Shown here piece by piece: positions 1-8,843 of a DNA stretch of 64,000 nt. Source of the DNA: an uncultured Bacteroidales bacterium (GTDB taxonomy: Bacteria > Bacteroidota > Bacteroidia > Bacteroidales > Paludibacteraceae); NCBI GenBank assembly GCA_902779705.1, contig CACZCR010000001.1:186001-250000 (forward strand). The letters run 5' to 3'. A model generated the notes under the pieces. It was not told the DNA's origin, did not search any database, and saw only the letters and a list, made by a program, of their open reading frames with translations. How positions within the stretch are numbered: the first letter of the stretch is position 1; every line of letters begins with the position of its first letter. Made by a program: the position numbers and the translations under genes.

Positions 1-1089
1 TTCTCGGGTTATACTGATATTGCTATTGGTGTGGCGATGCTAATGGGATTCTATTTGCCAAAGAACTTTAATTCTCCGTATAAGTCGCAAAATCCGCAAG
101 AGTTTTGGCGTCGTTGGCATATCAGTCTCGGCTCTTGGCTAAAGTCTTATCTTTATATACCGTTGGGCGGTAATCGTAGTGCCGGATTTGGTACCTATTT
201 CTGGTTAACATTGATAGGTTTGATTACTGTCGTGCTTACCGGTTCGTGGTGGGGGCTGATAGCTATGGCGGTATTGGCAGTAGTGATTGCTTGGGGAGCA
301 AAGCGTTATCCCGGACATAAGAAGCTGATGTATGCTAACCTCAACTCGTTTATTACGCAGATATTAGGCGGATTGTGGCATGGTGCCAGTTGGAATTTTG
401 TTATATGGGGCGGAATTAACGGCATCGGAATGATCGTTAATAAGTTCTGGCGCATAATGAATTGGCATGTTCGTTACTGTTTGATGTCGTTAGCACTAAT
501 TGTACTCCTTGTGTGGCATATGATTAATCCTCTGCCTGTAATTAACATGTTTGCTGTATGGACGGCTATTGTGTGGGTGGTAACATTGCTGCGTTATCTG
601 AATTTCCTGGTCGAAGAGTATGCGGTCATGGAGAAGTTGCATAAATATTGGCCTTCCCAATGGCGGTTGGGTTGTGGTGAAGTGCAGCTGAGCCAATTTA
701 AGTCTCATCTTTCTACGGCTTGGGCTGTGTTGCAGACTTTTACGTTCATCACTTTCACACGTTTGTTTTTCCGTTCCGGCTCTAATTTGGATCCTGCGAC
801 AGCGAATAAGGTGGCATGGGAGACGGCCAAGAATATGGTTAACCAGATAGGCGGTGCTTGGGATAACTCGATTATTATGCCATTTTGCCATGAGTACCGT
901 ACGGTTGTATGGGCGTTCGTGCTGGGTATGATTATTCACTGGCTGCCGGCTAAGTGGAAACAAGCCTATCGTCTCTATTTTGCTCGAATGCCGTTGCCTT
1001 TGATGGTAGGTGTTGTGGTAATGACGATAGTTGTGATTTATCAGTTTGTCATGGCTGAGGCGCAACCGTTTATATACTTCCAGTTCTAA
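1..1089 (+). CDS. MBOAT family O-acyltransferase (AlgI-like), 5' end outside window
   Basis: The reading frame is open from base 1, so the first in-frame ATG (31) is internal and the gene begins upstream of the window. The first codons read [17 protein letters not shown], a stretch typical of the middle of AlgI/DltB-type membrane-bound O-acyltransferases. It is followed by the family blocks [18 protein letters not shown] and IPLGGNR. The conserved catalytic His of the [11 protein letters not shown] block lies at bases 379-381. Several hydrophobic segments fit a polytopic inner-membrane protein. The family transfers acyl groups (often acetyl) to extracytoplasmic polysaccharides, usually with a partner SGNH/AlgX-like protein. 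Any such partner would lie outside the window, so the substrate is unknown. The gene ends 27 bp before coaE. Confidence 0.93.
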   Translation, partial: FSGYTDIAIGVAMLMGFYLPKNFNSPYKSQNPQEFWRRWHISLGSWLKSYLYIPLGGNRSAGFGTYFWLTLIGLITVVLTGSWWGLIAMAVLAVVIAWGAKRYPGHKKLMYANLNSFITQILGGLWHGASWNFVIWGGINGIGMIVNKFWRIMNWHVRYCLMSLALIVLLVWHMINPLPVINMFAVWTAIVWVVTLLRYLNFLVEEYAVMEKLHKYWPSQWRLGCGEVQLSQFKSHLSTAWAVLQTFTFITFTRLFFRSGSNLDPATANKVAWETAKNMVNQIGGAWDNSIIMPFCHEYRTVVWAFVLGMIIHWLPAKWKQAYRLYFARMPLPLMVGVVVMTIVVIYQFVMAEAQPFIYFQF

Positions 1090-1116
1090 GTGGTTTAGAA
1101 CCTGAGCAATATAAGT

Positions 1117-1701
1117 ATGCACATCATTGGACTGACAGGAGGAATTGGTAGTGGTAAGTCCACTATTGCGCGAACATTGGTTCGCCGTGGCTATACGGTT
1201 TATCTATGCGATGAGGAGGCCAAGCGTATCGTGGTGGAGGATGTGGTTGTAAGGGCGCAGATTGAAGATTTGTTAGGCGCTGAAGTCTTTGTTGATAATA
1301 TCTATCAGCCGTCTGTTGTGCTGCGAAAGTTGGCGAATGATCCGTCGTTGTTAGAGCATTTGAATGCTATCATTCATCCAGCAGTATTAGAAGATATAAG
1401 AGCGGCGAGTAAAAGAGGAAAGGCAGAGGATTTGCTGTTTGTAGAGTCGGCTATATTGTACGAAAGCGGAGTGGCGCAGGTTTGTGAGTATGTGGCAGCG
1501 GTAGTGGCGCCGGAATCTGTCCGTCTAGCCCGTGTTCTGAAACGTGATCCCAATCGAAATGAGGCTGAAGTTCGTCGGTGTATAAATCGCCAAATGACAG
1601 ATGAAGAATTGGTGCGTTGTGCTGATATGGTTCTGGAGAATGATGGTGTGCAATCTATTGATTTACTGGTGGATCGGCTTTTGGGGAATATACATAGTTG
1701 A
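1117..1701 (+). CDS. coaE: Dephospho-CoA kinase
   Basis: This 194-residue protein catalyses the last step of coenzyme A synthesis, phosphorylating the 3' hydroxyl of dephospho-CoA with ATP in the cytoplasm. The N-terminus carries the family P-loop GLTGGIGSGKST (about residues 5-16). The CoaE-typical blocks VYLCDEEAKRIV (substrate-binding Asp), HLNAIIHPAVLEDI and LLFVESAILYESG follow, as does the late RDPNRNEAEVRRCINRQM lid region. Length is normal for the family. The ATG sits 27 bp after the acyltransferase stop, and rmuC starts 8 bp after its end, so the three genes may be co-transcribed. Function is assigned from strong motif agreement. Confidence 0.96.
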   Translation: MHIIGLTGGIGSGKSTIARTLVRRGYTVYLCDEEAKRIVVEDVVVRAQIEDLLGAEVFVDNIYQPSVVLRKLANDPSLLEHLNAIIHPAVLEDIRAASKRGKAEDLLFVESAILYESGVAQVCEYVAAVVAPESVRLARVLKRDPNRNEAEVRRCINRQMTDEELVRCADMVLENDGVQSIDLLVDRLLGNIHS

Positions 1702-1708
1702 ATATTAA

Positions 1709-2905
1709 ATGGAATATGTGAATATGGAGATTTTGCTTTCTTTTGTAGGAGGAATGGTATTGGCAGGAGTAGTATTCTATCTGCTGCATAAAGAAGCGCT
1801 CTCGTCGCTTGAAAAACATCATTCTCAGGCGATAGAGGCAGAGCGTACTCGTTACGATGAGATGCTTGCGAAGGTGACCGCGCAGATGAAGAATACGACC
1901 GAACAAATGTTGCAACAACGTCAGGAACAACTGCAACAATCCAATTCGGTTCATATGCAGCAGATAGTCAATCCGTTACGTGAGACTATTCAACGAATGG
2001 AGACGGCTCTCAAAGAGAATAAATCCACTCAGGAAACTTCCACGGAGGCTATCAAAGAGAAGATTGCTACGTTGGTTAGTACCACTATGCGCGTAAGTGA
2101 CAGTGCTGAACGGCTGAGTAATGCTTTGACGGCTGAGAATAAGACTCAAGGAAACTGGGGAGAGCAAAAGATTGAATCTCTGTTAACCGCTATAGGTCTA
2201 GAGCGTGGACTTGAATATGATGCGCAAGAGTATTTGCGGGATGCGAGCGGCAATATTATCGTCTCAGACGATACGTCTCGTCGAATGCAGCCTGATATAA
2301 TTTTGCACTTGGACGAAACGCGTGATCTGATAATCGATTCTAAAGTGTCTTTGAACGCATTTGTTGACTATACTAATGCTGATGACGAACAGGCTCGGGA
2401 ATTGGCCTTGGCGTCCCATCTTCGCAGTGTTCGTAACCATGTAAAAGAGTTGGCGAAAAAGAACTATGCATCGTATGTGAAATCGCCGCGTCAAAGTGTT
2501 GATTTTGTGATGATGTTTGTGCCTGTGGATGCTGCATTGCAACTGGCATTGACGGCGGATCAAACACTATGGCGAGAGGCTATGAATCAAGGAGTGTTTA
2601 TCGTCGGGGAGCAAAACTTGTATGCAGCTTTGAGGGCGGTACAAGTGACATGGACTACTATTAAGCAGAATGCTAACAATAAGGCTATCTGTGACACGGC
2701 GGAAGAACTGCTCAATCGTGTGGGTGATTTTATGGAGAAATTTAGTGATTTGGGTAAGAAACTAGAGAAGGTGAATGAGGCATATGAATCAGTAGCCAAG
2801 AAGGCTAATTCCGGCCAGAGTGTGTTAGGGTCTGCCCGTAAATTGGTTAAATTGGGAGCTAAAGCGAGTGCTGTTCATCCTCTTCCGCAACATAGCGAAG
2901 AATAA
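1709..2905 (+). CDS. rmuC: RmuC-family DNA recombination protein
   Basis: The 398-residue protein starts with one hydrophobic membrane-anchor segment (about residues 6-25). A long Gln/Glu-rich coiled coil follows to about residue 130, then the RmuC nuclease-like domain. Recognisable RmuC blocks are NWGEQKIESLL near the domain start, LIIDSKVSLNAFVDY (D-x-K core), and VDFVMMFVPVDAALQLAL. The family limits inversion and recombination at short inverted repeats; the biochemical role is still poorly defined. ATG 1709 gives eight extra N-terminal residues compared with ATG 1724, and either start keeps the membrane segment. It is the last gene before the promoter of the polyene operon. Confidence 0.9.
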   Translation: MEYVNMEILLSFVGGMVLAGVVFYLLHKEALSSLEKHHSQAIEAERTRYDEMLAKVTAQMKNTTEQMLQQRQEQLQQSNSVHMQQIVNPLRETIQRMETALKENKSTQETSTEAIKEKIATLVSTTMRVSDSAERLSNALTAENKTQGNWGEQKIESLLTAIGLERGLEYDAQEYLRDASGNIIVSDDTSRRMQPDIILHLDETRDLIIDSKVSLNAFVDYTNADDEQARELALASHLRSVRNHVKELAKKNYASYVKSPRQSVDFVMMFVPVDAALQLALTADQTLWREAMNQGVFIVGEQNLYAALRAVQVTWTTIKQNANNKAICDTAEELLNRVGDFMEKFSDLGKKLEKVNEAYESVAKKANSGQSVLGSARKLVKLGAKASAVHPLPQHSEE

Positions 2906-2934
2906 CAATCGTTGACTAATTTCAAAATCACGGG

Positions 2935-3023
2935 ATAATATACTATGTATATTATAGGGTGCTGTGTGGTACGATGCACATCCGATGAGAGTCCGACGGG
3001 AGTCGGGCAGGCATAGTTTTTTT
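2935..3023 (+). other. Structured intergenic element of unknown identity between rmuC and the polyene operon
   Basis: Between the rmuC stop (2905) and the next promoter (3053) lies an A/T-rich perfect inverted repeat, ATAATATAC at 2935-2943 and its complement at 2947-2955, with a 3-base loop. A second hairpin has CCGAC at 2993-2997 and GTCGG at 3002-3006 with loop GGGA. The segment 2942-2948 can pair with 3011-3017 (one G-U), closing a compact multi-hairpin fold directly before a run of seven T (3017-3023). It could be the rmuC terminator or a small RNA. I do not recognise a known RNA family in it. Confidence 0.35.
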
Positions 3024-3052
3024 AGCAATATTAGGTAAAAAATGCAAATATA

Positions 3053-3084
3053 TTTGTGTATGTCAAAAAAAAGTCGTATCTTTG
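3053..3084 (+). promoter_or_regulatory. Bacteroidetes-type promoter of the polyene operon
   Basis: The -33 element TTTG (3053-3056) is separated by 20 bp from the -7 element TATCTTTG (3077-3084), matching the Bacteroidetes housekeeping consensus TTTG-N19/21-TAnnTTTG. Transcription should start just downstream, giving a leader of about 55 nt before the ammonia-lyase ATG at 3148. The 28 bases 3063-3090 are identical to the minus-strand promoter core of the SusC operon (37102-37075). Confidence 0.85.
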
Positions 3085-3147
3085 TGCGCTATTTTAATTT
3101 TTAAAATAGAGTGTATTTGTTATATGTGTAATTTTAGTGTTTGATTG

Positions 3148-4653
3148 ATGAGAATAAATCTACAACTGATACAAGACATACTGTACCGCAATGCGCAACT
3201 GGAATGGGATGCGGAAACCCTATCCGGCGTGGAGGATTGTTATCGTTTTTTGGAGCAGTTTTCTCGCGACAAGATCATCTATGGTATCAATACCGGTTTT
3301 GGTCCAATGGCCCAGTGGCGCGTGAGCGATGAGCACTTGCGCGACTTGCAGTATAATATCATTCGTTCTCATGCTACCGGTATGGGTGAGCCGTTGGATG
3401 ATTTTTTTGTACGCGCGAGCATGCTCGCACGCGTGGGTTCTTTTGCGCAATGTAAGAGTGGCGTTCATCCTGAATTGGTGAAACTTTTGACAGCATTTGT
3501 CAATCGTGGCATTTGTCCTTATATTCCCAAACATGGTAGCGTAGGTGCCAGTGGTGATTTGGTTCAGTTGGCTCATATAGCATTGTGTTTGATAGGTGAA
3601 GGGAAAGTGCATTATCGTGGAGAATGGCGGTCAACGGCGGAAGTCTTGGAAGAGTGCGGATTGAAGCCTATTGATATCCATATACGTGAAGGCTTGAGTT
3701 GTACTAACGGTACGAGTGTGATGACCGGCATAAGTGCTGTGAATCAATTGCATGCTGAGAAACTACTTGAGTGTGCGATAAAAGCGGCGGTTTGGATGAA
3801 CGAGATAGCCGGCAGTTATGATGATTTGATGGCAGCTCCGCTGAATGAGGCTCGTCGTCATAAGGGGCAGATACTTGTAGCAGAGCAGATGCGTAGTATG
3901 AGTCAGGGCAGTAAACGTTTGCAGAAGCGTGAGAATAAGTTGTATGACGAGGGGCATGAGGATGTGCGTGTGTTTAAGGATAAAGTGCAGGCATACTACT
4001 CTCTTCGTTGCGCGCCGCAGATATTGGGTCCGATAATGGATACGTTAGAAAATAGTCGGAGTGTGATAGAGGAAGAGTTGAATGCTGCCAGTGATAATCC
4101 GATTGTAGATCCTGTGACAAAGAATGTTTATCATGGAGGTAATTTCCATGGCGACTATATATCGTTAGAAGCGGATAAGATGAAAATCGCTATGGTGCGT
4201 TTGGCAATGGTGAGTGAGCGGCAGTTGAATTACCTTTGTCATGATCGGATCAACGGCATTTTGCCTCCATTTTTGAACATGGGCACTCTGGGTTTGAATT
4301 ATGGTATACAAGCGTGCCAGTTTACCGCCACCAGTACGACTGCTGAATGTCAGACGTTGGCAATGCCTAACTATGTGCACTCTATTCCGAATAACAATGA
4401 CAATCAGGATGTTGTGTCTATGGGAACCAATAGTGCGGAACTCTGTGCACAAGTGATAGAGAATTGTTATCAAGTGATGTCTATTCTTTATTTGGCAATG
4501 GCACAAGCGGTGGATTGTCTTGGAATAGCAGACGAATTGGCGCCAGCAACACGCGCTCAATACGATGCTATCCGCGCTATTACACCAACTATTATTGATG
4601 ATACGCCATTCTATGAGGATTTGGCAAAAATTGAGCAATATTTGAAATTATGA
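3148..4653 (+). CDS. Aromatic amino acid ammonia-lyase (probable tyrosine ammonia-lyase for the polyene starter)
   Basis: This 501-residue member of the HAL/PAL/TAL family removes ammonia from an aromatic amino acid; for tyrosine this gives p-coumarate, a plausible aryl starter. The MIO cofactor triad Ala-Ser-Gly is at residues 134-136 (in GSVGASGDLVQLAH). Other blocks are IYGINTGFGPMAQ, NGTSVMTGI, YSLRCAPQILGP, NPIVDP and HSIPNNNDNQDVVSMG. The QYNIIRSHATG segment and overall pattern resemble flexirubin-locus lyases of the Flavobacterium TAL type more than catabolic histidine ammonia-lyase, and no hut genes lie nearby. ATG 3148 directly follows an in-frame TTG at 3145; ATG is preferred. It is first in the operon and overlaps the reductase by 4 bp. 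Histidine or phenylalanine as substrate cannot be excluded. Confidence 0.88.
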   Translation: MRINLQLIQDILYRNAQLEWDAETLSGVEDCYRFLEQFSRDKIIYGINTGFGPMAQWRVSDEHLRDLQYNIIRSHATGMGEPLDDFFVRASMLARVGSFAQCKSGVHPELVKLLTAFVNRGICPYIPKHGSVGASGDLVQLAHIALCLIGEGKVHYRGEWRSTAEVLEECGLKPIDIHIREGLSCTNGTSVMTGISAVNQLHAEKLLECAIKAAVWMNEIAGSYDDLMAAPLNEARRHKGQILVAEQMRSMSQGSKRLQKRENKLYDEGHEDVRVFKDKVQAYYSLRCAPQILGPIMDTLENSRSVIEEELNAASDNPIVDPVTKNVYHGGNFHGDYISLEADKMKIAMVRLAMVSERQLNYLCHDRINGILPPFLNMGTLGLNYGIQACQFTATSTTAECQTLAMPNYVHSIPNNNDNQDVVSMGTNSAELCAQVIENCYQVMSILYLAMAQAVDCLGIADELAPATRAQYDAIRAITPTIIDDTPFYEDLAKIEQYLKL

Positions 4654-5375
4654 ATTATGCACTTATAACCGGAGCAAGCCGAGGCATAGGACGCGCTATA
4701 GCGCTGCGTTTGGCGCAAGATGGCTACTCTGTGATCATAAACTACAATACCAATATGGCGGCTGCGGAGGCGGTTAAGTCTGCTATTGAAGCACAAGGTG
4801 GGCATGCAGAATTATTGCCTTTTGATGTGGCTGATGGTAAGGCTGTTGAGACGGCGCTCAGTAGATGGGAAACTGAGCATGAAGGTGAACATATATCTGT
4901 TTTGGTTAACAACGCAGGTATTCGCAGAGACGGGCTAATGGTCTTTATGTCAGAGGAGGATTGGCATGATGTGCTTCAGACCAGTGTAGATGGTTTTTAC
5001 TATGTCACTCGTCGCTTGCTTTCGGGCATGGTACGGGCGCGCAAAGGACGTGTGGTGAATATTACTTCCATATCAGGTGTATCCGGTTTGCCTGGACAGG
5101 TCAATTATTCCGCAGCGAAAGCCGCTCTTATTGGTGCAACCAAAGCATTGAGTAAGGAGGTCGCAGCTCGCAAAGTGACGGTTAATGCCGTTGCACCAGG
5201 ATTTATTGCTACAGATATGACGGCCGATTTGGACGAAGCCGAACTGAAGAAGACTATTCCGGCCGGCCGTTTTGGTCAACCGGAAGAGGTGGCTGCATTG
5301 GTTAGTTTTTTATGCTCGGATGAGGCTGCATATATCACAGGACAAACTATCAATATAGCCGGAGGATTATCATGA
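4650..5375 (+). CDS. 3-oxoacyl-ACP reductase, FabG-like SDR (polyene ketoreductase)
   Basis: The 241-residue protein is a classical short-chain dehydrogenase that would reduce the beta-keto group on the ACP-bound chain with NAD(P)H after each condensation. The cofactor motif TGASRGIG is at residues 7-14, and VNNAGI lies near residue 90. The catalytic Ser precedes VSGLPGQVNYSAAKAAL, which holds Tyr and Lys in YxxxK. The AGGLS C-terminus is typical of FabG-type reductases. It is the only ketoreductase in the operon, so it should serve all cycles. Start ATG 4650 overlaps the lyase stop (ATGA), and its own stop overlaps the next gene by 4 bp, suggesting translational coupling. Confidence 0.92.
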   Translation: MNYALITGASRGIGRAIALRLAQDGYSVIINYNTNMAAAEAVKSAIEAQGGHAELLPFDVADGKAVETALSRWETEHEGEHISVLVNNAGIRRDGLMVFMSEEDWHDVLQTSVDGFYYVTRRLLSGMVRARKGRVVNITSISGVSGLPGQVNYSAAKAALIGATKALSKEVAARKVTVNAVAPGFIATDMTADLDEAELKKTIPAGRFGQPEEVAALVSFLCSDEAAYITGQTINIAGGLS

Positions 5376-6598
5376 GGAGAGTTGTTGTAACAGGAATGGG
5401 CGTTTGGTCGTGCATAGGACGAAACCAAATGGAGGTGAGTGCATCATTGCGCGCCGGCAAGAGTGGGATAGAAGTTGATCAAACGCGTACGGAGTATGGT
5501 TTTCGAAGTCCTTTAACCGGCATTGTTGAGACTCCGGATTTGAAGGGGCTGTTGCATCGTCGCTTGCGCATGGGTATGTCGCAAGAGGCTATGTATGCGT
5601 ATATGGCAGCGCGTGAAGCTTTTGAGCAGGCGAATATAGACGATCAATATCTGTTAGATAATGAGGTGGGTGTGCTGTTTGGTAATGATAGTACAGCCCA
5701 AGCGACTGTTGAGATGCATGAGACAATGTTGGATAAGCATGATACCGCCCTGTTAGGTAGTGGCCTTATCTTTCAGTCTATGAACTCCACTGTAAACATG
5801 AATCTTAGCACTATTTTTCATTTGCGAGGAATCAATTTCTCAGTCAGCGCAGCCTGCGCTAGTGGTAGTCATGCTATCGGGATGGGTGCTATGTTTATCC
5901 GTCAGGGGTTGCAGGATATGGTTCTCGTAGGAGGGGCACAAGAAGTGAATCCGTATGCCATGGCTGCGTTTGATGCTTTAGGTACTTTTGCCTCGCGTGA
6001 GGACGATCCGACTAAGGCTAGCCGCCCGTTTGATGTAAATCGTAACGGACTTGTTCCGAGTGGCGGAGCGGCGGCTTTGGTACTTGAAGAGTATGATCAT
6101 GCAATTGCACGTGGTGCTACCATTTTGGCAGAGGTATGTGGATATGGTTTCTCCAGTAATGGAGGTGGTATATCTCAACCTAGTAGTGAAGGTTCGTATA
6201 TAGCTATGAGCAGAGCACTTGCTGATGCAGGTATGCAGGCAGATGAAATAGATTATGTTAATGCCCATGCTACTTCTACTCCACAAGGAGATGCAGAGGA
6301 AGCGGTCGCTTTAACGCGTCTGTTTGGCGGTAAGTCCATTTGGATCAGTAGTACCAAGTCAATGACCGGACACGAGTGTTGGATGGCGGGCGCGAGTGAG
6401 GCGGTATATTCAATAATAATGATGCAGCAAGGCTTTGTCGCTCCCAATATTAATTTGGAACAAGTGGATCCAAGTGCAGAGACATTGCACATAGCTAAGC
6501 GAATGGTACAGACTAATGTACGCACAGTACTGAGCAATAGTTTCGGATTTGGTGGTACCAATAGTGCTATAGTGCTTCGGCAAATTAATTGTAAATAG
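5372..6598 (+). CDS. Beta-ketoacyl-ACP synthase, FabF-like (polyene ketosynthase)
   Basis: This 408-residue condensing enzyme would join malonyl-ACP to the growing chain. It has the complete Cys-His-His triad of FabF/FabB-type synthases: Cys162 in SAACASGSHAIG, His299 in NAHATSTPQGD and His334 in TKSMTGHECW. Length and the GFGGTNSAIVL C-terminal block are normal, so it is probably an active elongating ketosynthase. It overlaps the reductase by 4 bp. The operon holds two further ketosynthases with intact triads (9246-10244 and 11013-12737), so the division of labour between starter condensation and elongation cannot be read from sequence. Confidence 0.93.
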   Translation: MRRVVVTGMGVWSCIGRNQMEVSASLRAGKSGIEVDQTRTEYGFRSPLTGIVETPDLKGLLHRRLRMGMSQEAMYAYMAAREAFEQANIDDQYLLDNEVGVLFGNDSTAQATVEMHETMLDKHDTALLGSGLIFQSMNSTVNMNLSTIFHLRGINFSVSAACASGSHAIGMGAMFIRQGLQDMVLVGGAQEVNPYAMAAFDALGTFASREDDPTKASRPFDVNRNGLVPSGGAAALVLEEYDHAIARGATILAEVCGYGFSSNGGGISQPSSEGSYIAMSRALADAGMQADEIDYVNAHATSTPQGDAEEAVALTRLFGGKSIWISSTKSMTGHECWMAGASEAVYSIIMMQQGFVAPNINLEQVDPSAETLHIAKRMVQTNVRTVLSNSFGFGGTNSAIVLRQINCK

Positions 6599-6607
6599 TA
6601 AAGACTC

Positions 6608-7711
6608 ATGCATTTGTTTGACAATTTAAAGAAGGCTTTTTCTAAGGAGCGGTATAATGCGCAACAAGCGCAGGAAATGGCGCACCTCTATTCGTGGGGG
6701 CCGGTCATCTTTCAAGTGTGCCGACTGATGATCAAGTATGGCATATTGGATATGCTTAATGAGCACCGTGAAGGGATGAACCAAGACGAGATATCTGCAG
6801 CAACCGGTCTGAGTGCATATGCTACAAAATGCTTGTTGGAGGCTTCATTGACCACTCATATAGTGATTATTGATCCTGATACAAACCGTTATCGCTTAGC
6901 TAAGATTGGTTGGTTTCTGTTGCGTGATCAGATGATACGTGCTGATATTGATTTCAATCATGATGTCAACTACGAAGGTTGGTTTGTCTTGGACCAAGCG
7001 CTCGAGCAGGGTAAACCCGTCGGACTCAAACATTTCGGCAATTGGCCTACGATATATGAGGGGCTGAGCAGTCTGCCCGAACAGGTACAAAAGTCGTGGT
7101 TTGGTTTTGACCATTACTATTCGGACCATTCTTTTGACGAGGCACTGAACATCATTAGCGCTAACAATGCGCGCCACTTGTTGGACGTCGGAGGAAACAC
7201 CGGACGATTCGCTATGCGCTGCGTAGAGTACAACCCTTCTATTGAAGTTACTATTTGCGACCTGCCGCAACAGATAGGACTCATGCAAGAGGCTGTTAAG
7301 GGCAAATTGGGTGCGGATCGTATACATGGAGTAGGTATGAATCTTTTGGATGAACAGAGTGCATTTCCCTCAGATCAGCGATATGATGTGATATGGATGT
7401 CACAGTTCCTTGATTGCTTCAGTGAGCAGCAGATAGTCTCTATTCTGCGTCGTGCAGCAACTATATTGGACAAAGATAATCGTATTTTTATCATGGAGAC
7501 TCTTTGGGATCGGCAGGATTATGTGCCAGCGGCTATGAGTTTGACGATGACAAGCCTTTATTTTACGGCTCTGGCTAATGGTAATAGTAAGATGTATAAC
7601 ACCGACGATATGACCTGCATGATTCATAAAGCCGGACTGGAGATTGAGGCTATCTATGACAGAATAGGTAACGGAGGTCATTCGATATTGGTATGTAAAC
7701 GAGAAATTTGA
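6608..7711 (+). CDS. SAM-dependent methyltransferase (O-methyltransferase type)
   Basis: The 367-residue protein has an N-terminal winged-helix-like region (about residues 30-110; helical, containing NQDEISAATGLSAYATKCLLEA) as in plant-type O-methyltransferases. A Rossmann domain follows, with SAM motif I LDVGGNTG at residues 192-199 and the acidic motif ITICDLPQQ. A role methylating the aryl head group or a ring hydroxyl of the polyene is inferred from context; aryl polyenes often carry ring methyl groups. It starts 9 bp after the ketosynthase. An O- versus C-methylation choice cannot be made from the sequence. Confidence 0.85.
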   Translation: MHLFDNLKKAFSKERYNAQQAQEMAHLYSWGPVIFQVCRLMIKYGILDMLNEHREGMNQDEISAATGLSAYATKCLLEASLTTHIVIIDPDTNRYRLAKIGWFLLRDQMIRADIDFNHDVNYEGWFVLDQALEQGKPVGLKHFGNWPTIYEGLSSLPEQVQKSWFGFDHYYSDHSFDEALNIISANNARHLLDVGGNTGRFAMRCVEYNPSIEVTICDLPQQIGLMQEAVKGKLGADRIHGVGMNLLDEQSAFPSDQRYDVIWMSQFLDCFSEQQIVSILRRAATILDKDNRIFIMETLWDRQDYVPAAMSLTMTSLYFTALANGNSKMYNTDDMTCMIHKAGLEIEAIYDRIGNGGHSILVCKREI

Positions 7712-7737
7712 AGTTTGAAAATTTGAAGATTATATAT

Positions 7738-7977
7738 ATGACAAAGCAAGAAATTATTGACAAAGTAAATGAACTTCTTATAGAGGAGTTTGAAATGGAG
7801 GCAGAAGCGCTTCAACCGGAGGCTTCGCTCAAGCAAGACCTGGAGATAGATTCGCTAGATTTTGTGGATATTGTAGTCCTCATCGATCGCGAGTTTGGTT
7901 TTAAGCCCAAGGCAGAAGAGCTTAAGCAAGTGAAGACTCTTCAGCAGTTCTACGATTATATTGAACAACATCTCTAA
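7738..7977 (+). CDS. Acyl carrier protein (first of two)
   Basis: This 79-residue acyl carrier protein starts at ATG 7738 (MTKQEIIDKVNEL). A longer in-frame opening from 7708 lacks family similarity and looks like leader sequence. The phosphopantetheine attachment Ser39 lies in EIDSLDFVDI, followed by the acidic helix II region typical of ACPs. It would carry the starter or elongating chain. Its stop TAA shares a base with the ATG of the acyltransferase downstream (TAATG), so the two are probably translationally coupled. The sequence differs clearly from the second ACP at 10759, suggesting separate roles. Confidence 0.93.
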   Translation: MTKQEIIDKVNELLIEEFEMEAEALQPEASLKQDLEIDSLDFVDIVVLIDREFGFKPKAEELKQVKTLQQFYDYIEQHL

Positions 7978-8843
7978 TGGAACAGAACTGGTCGGGAAAA
8001 ACGGGTGGTACTTACCGTATGCAGCGTGCGCTAGTGTGGCTATTTAGACACACGAGCTTGCGGTTTGTGTATGGAATCACGCATTTTTGGATTGTGTGGT
8101 ATATTCTCGTTCGTCCCACCGTTCGCCATGGAGCATATTTGTTTCATCGCCGCCGAGGCCGCAATCGATTGCAGGCGAGTGTTGATGTCTATCGTAGTTT
8201 CTACAGTTTCGCCAAAGCAATAATGGATCGTTTCGCAGTCTATGCCGGCTATGAATTTGATATAAAGGTGAAAAATCCGGAACTCTATTATGATAGAAAA
8301 GCAGGTTTTGTGATGCTGTTCTCTCATGTGGGTAACACAGAGATGGCCGGTTATTTTCTAAAGACACCAGATAAGAGACTGCATATTTTGGCTTATGGAG
8401 GAGAATCTCCTGTCGTGATGGCGCACCGTGCCAAAGTGCTGGAACTCAACAATATTGATATGATAACTATTTATCCAAACGACATGAGTCATATCTATCG
8501 TATCAATGACGTGTTGCAGGCCGGTGATATATTAGCCTTTGGTGCAGATCGATTGATGGGTGAGAAAGCGATTGCTACTCGTTTTATGGGATCAGAGGCT
8601 AAATTGCCAGCAGGTGCTTTTCAAATTTGTGCGTCGATGAAACATCCGGTGCTATTGGTGTTTGTTATTAAGGAGAGCGATCGTGATTATCATGTCTATT
8701 GCGAGGAACTGAAGGCCGATTCTTCGCTTCCTCGTCAGGAACGAGCACAACAATTGGCTGATCAGTATGCGGAGCGATTAGAGCAGATGGCTTTGCGTTA
8801 TCCATATCAGTGGTTCAACTTTTATGATTTTTGGCAAAAGTGA
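7977..8843 (+). CDS. Lysophospholipid/lipid A-type acyltransferase (LpxL/HtrB superfamily)
   Basis: The 288-residue protein has one N-terminal membrane-proximal hydrophobic segment (about residues 20-42) and an HX4E-type acyltransferase motif in LFSHVGNTEMAGY, with His as the expected catalytic base. Later blocks LAFGADRLMGEKA and YPYQWFNFYDFW are typical of LpxL/HtrB-like acyltransferases, whose C-terminal aromatic block is similar. In aryl-polyene loci such enzymes are thought to attach acyl chains while building the lipid anchor, or to move the polyene from ACP to the anchor. It acts at the cytoplasmic face of the inner membrane. It is distinct from the PlsC-like domain in the 13862-16390 fusion, so the operon encodes two different acyltransferase folds. 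Confidence 0.85.
   Translation: MEQNWSGKTGGTYRMQRALVWLFRHTSLRFVYGITHFWIVWYILVRPTVRHGAYLFHRRRGRNRLQASVDVYRSFYSFAKAIMDRFAVYAGYEFDIKVKNPELYYDRKAGFVMLFSHVGNTEMAGYFLKTPDKRLHILAYGGESPVVMAHRAKVLELNNIDMITIYPNDMSHIYRINDVLQAGDILAFGADRLMGEKAIATRFMGSEAKLPAGAFQICASMKHPVLLVFVIKESDRDYHVYCEELKADSSLPRQERAQQLADQYAERLEQMALRYPYQWFNFYDFWQK

Noticed and set aside
2981..3008. Hammerhead-like string (CCGATGAGAGTCC) in the rmuC-polyene gap
   Set aside because: The core needs CUGANGA plus a GAAA segment and three helices. Here the U is C and no GAAA or third helix is present.
3148..4653. Histidine ammonia-lyase of a histidine-degradation operon
   Set aside because: No hutU, hutI or ftcD-like genes are nearby. The gene is the first member of a polyene operon and resembles flexirubin-type tyrosine lyases.
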